From: Methanosphaerula subterraneus
Lineage (GTDB): Archaea > Halobacteriota > Methanomicrobia > Methanomicrobiales > Methanospirillaceae
Assembly (NCBI RefSeq): GCF_052055875.1
Contig: NZ_CP170508.1
Span: 62,001-126,000 of the forward strand
Reading direction: 5' to 3'
DNA: 64,000 nucleotides
The position numbers and the translations under genes were made by a program. Of the stretch, positions 60,335-64,000 are shown piece after piece (the first letter of the stretch is position 1; every line of letters begins with the position of its first letter). Below the pieces are notes generated by a model. It was not told where the DNA came from, did not search any database, and saw only the letters and a program-made list of their open reading frames with translations.

Positions 60335-61408
60335 TTACGGATACTGTATCTGCAGCCCGGTGTTGTCGACCATCGTCTCGATGGCAACCGACAGTCCAAG
60401 GGGTTTGAGCAGTTCATCCACCGTTTTCCGGTCTCGTTTTGTGATCAGGGCGATCGACGGGCCGACCGAGGACATCCCGACGAACTCAAACCCGGCATTC
60501 CGAAGCTGGCTCATGTAATTGTAGAGTTCAAAACTATGGTGCTCCACCTCGGCCCGCTTGGAGCCGCGGAACTCTATCTCCCAGATCACATCGCCCGCAC
60601 GCTTCAGGTCCTCCTTTTCGAGAGCAGGGATCAGGTCCATCAGGATCATGTAAGCCTTCAGTTCCCGGTCCTGGTAGTCGAGCGACCGGGCCCGATTCAT
60701 CAGCAGGTCGAACTCCTGTGTTCCGGCCGAGGATGTGTCGCTCTCTGGTATCACGATGTAGACCTGGTTTCCTTCTGCAAACGGGTGCTGGTAGGCCAGG
60801 ACCAGTTCGTCGCCCATCACGGCAAAGCCGCCGTAGGTGCTGACTGCCGGGCCGACACCGGTCTCGAACCCGAACGCGATCGTCCCCTCGGCGGTCTCCT
60901 CGACGTAGTTGTGTCCGAGCAGCCGCCGGATCTGTTCGTCGGTGAGGGGAGACCCGAGCACGGCGTTGATGGCATGGGCGACGACGGTCAGGATCGTGGA
61001 GGTCGACCCGAGGCCGATATGGGCATAGGTGTGGTCCTCGGCACTGATCTTCAGGCCGCCGGTATAGCCGGTGACCTTCACCATGAGCGCCACGAGATGG
61101 CGGAGCAGCGGCTCACGGGAGTAGGTGATCTCGATCCCTGCCGGCGTACACTCGGCCGTGGCCGTGCAGTACAGCTGGATGGCAAACCCGATCCCTCCTC
61201 CACCGGGGTGTTCAGGGGCGAACCTGTTCATATCCAGCACGGTCAGGTGGATGCGGGACGGGGCACGCACCGTCACCGGCCCGTCCACCGGCCGCACAGC
61301 ATCGTTCAGGTCGAGGTCCAGGGTCTGAAGAAATTCCCCTGGCTGAAAGGTCTTGAAGTCGTATTCGACGAGGTCCAGGTCCCCGCCTCTGATCATCATC
61401 TTGGCCAT
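60335..61408 (-). CDS. Beta-ribofuranosylaminobenzene 5'-phosphate synthase
   Basis: Joins p-hydroxybenzoate/p-aminobenzoate with phosphoribosyl diphosphate in the first committed step of methanopterin synthesis. The 357-residue GHMP-fold protein has VRAPSRIHLTVLDMNRFAPE near the N-terminus, HIGLGSTSTILTVVAHAINA as the GHMP glycine loop, and FVGMSSVGPSIALIT near the end. The ATG at 61408 has an excellent GGAGGTGA upstream, and the gene begins 5 bases after the stop of the DUF2148 gene, so they share an operon. Confidence 0.92.
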   Translation of the reverse strand: MAKMMIRGGDLDLVEYDFKTFQPGEFLQTLDLDLNDAVRPVDGPVTVRAPSRIHLTVLDMNRFAPEHPGGGGIGFAIQLYCTATAECTPAGIEITYSREPLLRHLVALMVKVTGYTGGLKISAEDHTYAHIGLGSTSTILTVVAHAINAVLGSPLTDEQIRRLLGHNYVEETAEGTIAFGFETGVGPAVSTYGGFAVMGDELVLAYQHPFAEGNQVYIVIPESDTSSAGTQEFDLLMNRARSLDYQDRELKAYMILMDLIPALEKEDLKRAGDVIWEIEFRGSKRAEVEHHSFELYNYMSQLRNAGFEFVGMSSVGPSIALITKRDRKTVDELLKPLGLSVAIETMVDNTGLQIQYP

Positions 61409-61413
61409 GCTCG

Positions 61414-61974
61414 TCACCTCCGCTGCCGATCGAAGTACGGGCTCTTCCCGCTGACACTGACGGGCACGCCAAAGGCCGCCGTGCAGTCTTCCAGCCATCC
61501 GAGCGAGAGTGCCGCGACGCCGGCCGAGTACATCACCCGGTTGTCCACATTATGGATCGAGGCGGTCTTCACGGCCGATCCGATGGCAATCCCGAGGTCG
61601 GTGATCCTGAGCACACAGCTGGGGGCGATGAATGGGCCCTGGTCGGGTGTACTCTCCCGCTTCTCAAAGGCGTCCAGCATCTCGCGGCAGGTCGGAAACC
61701 CGCATCCCCCGCAGTTGACCCCGGCCGTCACCTCGCCGTGCGTTCCGACGAGCAGGCAGGCGTCGCTGATGGTGACGTTGTCGGCGTCGCGTGCAAAAAA
61801 CCGGATCTGCTTCTGCTCGCTGATCGTTCGCATCTCTTCAGCCAGGGCCAGGAGTTCCCCGCCTACAGCGACCCGTATCACCAGGGTATCGTCACCTTTG
61901 GCTTTGGGAGCGGTGCGGGCAGAGAGGGCCATCAGGTCGGCCACAATCCTGACCGCACGTGATTCTCCGTTCAT
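61414..61974 (-). CDS. DUF2148 ferredoxin-domain protein
   Basis: A 186-residue cytosolic protein. A Cys cluster CGGCGFPTC near 90-98 and a further Cys in APSCVLRITDLGIAIGSA match DUF2148 proteins predicted to bind an Fe-S cluster. Its biochemical role is unknown. It lies 5 bases upstream of beta-RFAP synthase on the same strand, which hints at a link with methanopterin synthesis, perhaps electron supply; this is inference from position only. Confidence 0.82.
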   Translation of the reverse strand: MNGESRAVRIVADLMALSARTAPKAKGDDTLVIRVAVGGELLALAEEMRTISEQKQIRFFARDADNVTISDACLLVGTHGEVTAGVNCGGCGFPTCREMLDAFEKRESTPDQGPFIAPSCVLRITDLGIAIGSAVKTASIHNVDNRVMYSAGVAALSLGWLEDCTAAFGVPVSVSGKSPYFDRQRR

Positions 61975-62054
61975 GGAGAGCGTTATGCTCTCTGATCATG
62001 TAAAGGATGATTATCGGATCCCGGGGTCTGGATGAGAAAAGGGGTGGGGGAGGG

Positions 62055-63713
62055 TCAGAGGGTCCTGACCAGCTGTCCTATGTGGGGAAGGAAGTCCTTC
62101 TTACGCGACATCACGTTCTCGAGCAGTTTTGGTTGCGGACAGAGTTCCAGCTTCTGAAGGGCCAGTTCGTCGCCGGCGGCAAAGACCTCGCTGGCATTCT
62201 CAAAGACACTGGTGAAGAGGGTGATCGCAAAGTCGACCTTGTGGGCTCTCCGCTGGGCTGCCAGTTCTGCATGGATCTCGTCGGCATGCTGGCTGGTGAA
62301 TGCAAACGAGGGGACCATCACCTGCCCGATCAAGAGCGTCTTCCCGAAGAGGTCGTAGTGCTTGGTATCCCTGGAGAGCAGTTCGGCGATCGGCAGACCT
62401 TCGAGCGCCATCCCCTTCTCGATCAGGCGGGTGCCGAGATCCTGGGGATCGATGTCGAGCAGGCCCGAGAGGTAGGTGACCGCCTTCCGGTCTTCATCGG
62501 TGGTCGTCGACATCCTGAGGACCAGGGTGTCCGAGAGGATCCCGCAGAGGAGGAGCCCGGCCGTCGACCGGGACGGTGTGCGTCCCCGGGCGACGAACAT
62601 GGTCGTGATGATGGTGGAGGTGGAACCGACCGGCTCGTTGATGAACCTGATCGGCCGGAGGGTCGAGATCACCCCGAGCCGGTGATGGTCGATGATCTCG
62701 ACGATATCGGCATTCTCGATCCCGTCGACGGCCTGGGCGGCCTCGTTGTGATCGAGCAGGACGACCGACTTCTGGATCTCCTGCATCAGGGTCGTCCGTG
62801 AGAGCATCCCGAGGAAGGTTCCCCCTTCTGCGGTCACGCAGGCGGTCCGGAACTTCGAGGTCGAGATCTGGGTCTTGGCGTACTCGAGCGAGTCCTCCCT
62901 GCTGACGATGGGAATATCGGTCTCCATCACCATGCTGGCCGGCAGGGAGAGGTGGATCATCTTCCCGACCCCGAACGCATCGAGTGCGGTGGCCAGCACC
63001 GAAACCCCCTGGGCCCGGGCTGCCTTGATCACCCGGTCGCCGACCGGGGCGCCGTCGGCGATGATCAGGGCTGCGACTCCCGCCGAGATCAGGGCGAGCT
63101 GGGTCGGTTCGTTGTCCCCGACGATCGCGACATCGTTCGCAGTCAGCCGGGAGAGGGTGACATGGAGGGCATCGATCGCGGTGTAGACCTTTCCTTCGAG
63201 CTGCTCGTCAGCAGCCACCACGACCTGTGCGCTCAGGATCTGCTCGAGGACGTCCAGCCGGATCGGCCCGATGGAGAGCTGCTCCATCCTCTGCCTGGTC
63301 ACGTAGGCCCTCGCGAGCCCGTACTCGCTGACCAGGCCGAGCAGTACGCCCTGGTCGTCGGTGATCGGCATGTTCCGCATATCGTACTGGTCCATCATCG
63401 CGGCCACGTCGACGGTCGGGAGATCCTTCTGGGCGCACCGGGTGTCGATGAACGGGATATCGGCCACATTGGGTTCCACGCTCTCGATATACACCGGCGC
63501 CTCGACCGTGAAGGTCTCCAGGGCAAAGGCGGTCTCTGGGTTCACCTCGCCGCACCTGGCAGGGATATAGGTCCTGGCGCCCTTGTTTGCGTCCTCACTG
63601 TTCTGAAGTTCCGCATAGCCGATGACACTGCAGATACTGTCAGTATCCGGTTGTTTATGTCCGATCACATAGATACTATTGATATGAATCCCCCCATCCA
63701 GATGAGTCTCCAT
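62055..63713 (-). CDS. Family II manganese-dependent inorganic pyrophosphatase with CBS and DRTGG domains
   Basis: A 552-residue enzyme hydrolysing pyrophosphate. The DHH catalytic domain is split by a regulatory insert: GHKQPDTDSICS near 18-29, then two CBS domains (about 75-130 and 250-305) flanking a DRTGG domain (about 140-250), then VVLLDHNEA, EIIDHHRLG and the DHHA2 domain to the end (KVDFAITLFTSVFENASE). CBS-PPases are controlled by adenine nucleotides, and DRTGG-containing ones also bind Ap4A. A TATA box (ATTATACATATC, minus strand, about 63734-63745) places transcription at or near the ATG, so the message may be leaderless. Confidence 0.9.
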   Translation of the reverse strand: METHLDGGIHINSIYVIGHKQPDTDSICSVIGYAELQNSEDANKGARTYIPARCGEVNPETAFALETFTVEAPVYIESVEPNVADIPFIDTRCAQKDLPTVDVAAMMDQYDMRNMPITDDQGVLLGLVSEYGLARAYVTRQRMEQLSIGPIRLDVLEQILSAQVVVAADEQLEGKVYTAIDALHVTLSRLTANDVAIVGDNEPTQLALISAGVAALIIADGAPVGDRVIKAARAQGVSVLATALDAFGVGKMIHLSLPASMVMETDIPIVSREDSLEYAKTQISTSKFRTACVTAEGGTFLGMLSRTTLMQEIQKSVVLLDHNEAAQAVDGIENADIVEIIDHHRLGVISTLRPIRFINEPVGSTSTIITTMFVARGRTPSRSTAGLLLCGILSDTLVLRMSTTTDEDRKAVTYLSGLLDIDPQDLGTRLIEKGMALEGLPIAELLSRDTKHYDLFGKTLLIGQVMVPSFAFTSQHADEIHAELAAQRRAHKVDFAITLFTSVFENASEVFAAGDELALQKLELCPQPKLLENVMSRKKDFLPHIGQLVRTL

Positions 63714-63816
63714 CTATTGGGTCTCTGTGCTGATATGTATAATCGTGCGGTCCGGGCACCTGGGTGCCGGAAGAAGTCTCTTTATGGGAGAGAACCCTCT
63801 AACTTCTGACGATACC

Positions 63817-64000
63817 ATGAGGGAGATCATCATCAAGGGGGCGAGGGAGCATAACCTCAAGAATATCAGCGTGGCGCTCCCCCGTGACAAACTGATCGTC
63901 TTCACCGGCCTCTCAGGCTCCGGGAAATCGACGCTTGCGTTCGACACGCTCTATGCCGAAGGGCAGCGGCGGTATGTAGAATCCCTCTCCACCTATGCCC
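63817..64000 (+). CDS. uvrA: Excinuclease ABC subunit A (5' part, cut by window end)
   Basis: The first 61 codons of UvrA, the damage-recognising ATPase of bacterial-type nucleotide excision repair. It reads MREIIIKGAREHNLKNISV, Walker A FTGLSGSGKSTLAFDTLYAE and GQRRYVESLSTYA, the highly conserved UvrA N-terminus. uvrB and uvrC may follow outside the window. Divergent from the pyrophosphatase gene. Confidence 0.95.
   Translation, partial: MREIIIKGAREHNLKNISVALPRDKLIVFTGLSGSGKSTLAFDTLYAEGQRRYVESLSTYA

Overview
The window looks like the chromosome of a methanogenic euryarchaeon of the order Methanomicrobiales. The main evidence is beta-ribofuranosylaminobenzene 5'-phosphate synthase (methanopterin synthesis), a small Dsr-like siroheme protein, HypD, the archaeosine pair TgtA/ArcS, a complete archaellum motor cluster next to an archaeal chemotaxis cluster with CheF, and many TATA boxes 25-30 bases ahead of leaderless or short-leader starts. 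Coding DNA is GC-rich. A Methanosphaerula-like organism is my guess from gene content only.

Layout. 0-6 kb: cobalt transport genes cbiM-cbiN inside a 37-bp inverted repeat, an orphan restriction-endonuclease N-domain protein, a methyltransferase, the Dsr-like protein, and a stand-alone copy of the ArcS catalytic domain. 6-12 kb: a phospho-signalling neighbourhood on the minus strand, with a HTH-FHA regulator overlapping a membrane Ser/Thr kinase, followed by an orphan Cas6; a PP2C phosphatase lies further upstream. 12-17 kb: a response regulator, a hypoxanthine-type DNA glycosylase, pyruvate kinase and a solitary DNA methyltransferase. 17-31 kb: the motility block arlCE-G-F-H-I-J, then an unrecognised membrane protein, cheF, cheY, cheB, cheA, cheC, cheD and a secreted propeller protein overlapping cheD. 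Archaellins, chemoreceptors, cheW and cheR are not here. 31-33 kb: MscS channel, hypD and tRNA-Arg(CCG).

33-42.5 kb, directly after the tRNA, is accessory DNA: a RelBE-type toxin-antitoxin pair, repeats around an orphan gene, a SIR2-domain protein, an HNH protein, remnants of a lamin-tail-domain gene, large inverted repeats, and an NHL-repeat surface protein broken at a poly-G tract. 42.5-53 kb: two beta-helix surface proteins (one with four near-identical carbohydrate-binding-like repeats, one with a dockerin-like tail), nifS-nifU, and two tandem acyl-CoA synthetase genes, one of which carries a single in-frame TGA.

53-64 kb is housekeeping: AMMECR1, tgtA, arcS and the two subunits of an NfnAB/SudBA-type flavoprotein form one tight run; then a threonine-rich lipoprotein, a DUF2148 ferredoxin-domain protein with beta-RFAP synthase, a CBS-DRTGG-DHH family II pyrophosphatase, and the first 61 codons of uvrA.

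The most promising unexplained elements are the HTH-FHA/kinase/Cas6 run, the unknown protein fused by overlap to arlJ, the propeller protein coupled to cheD, and the SIR2/HNH island behind the tRNA.
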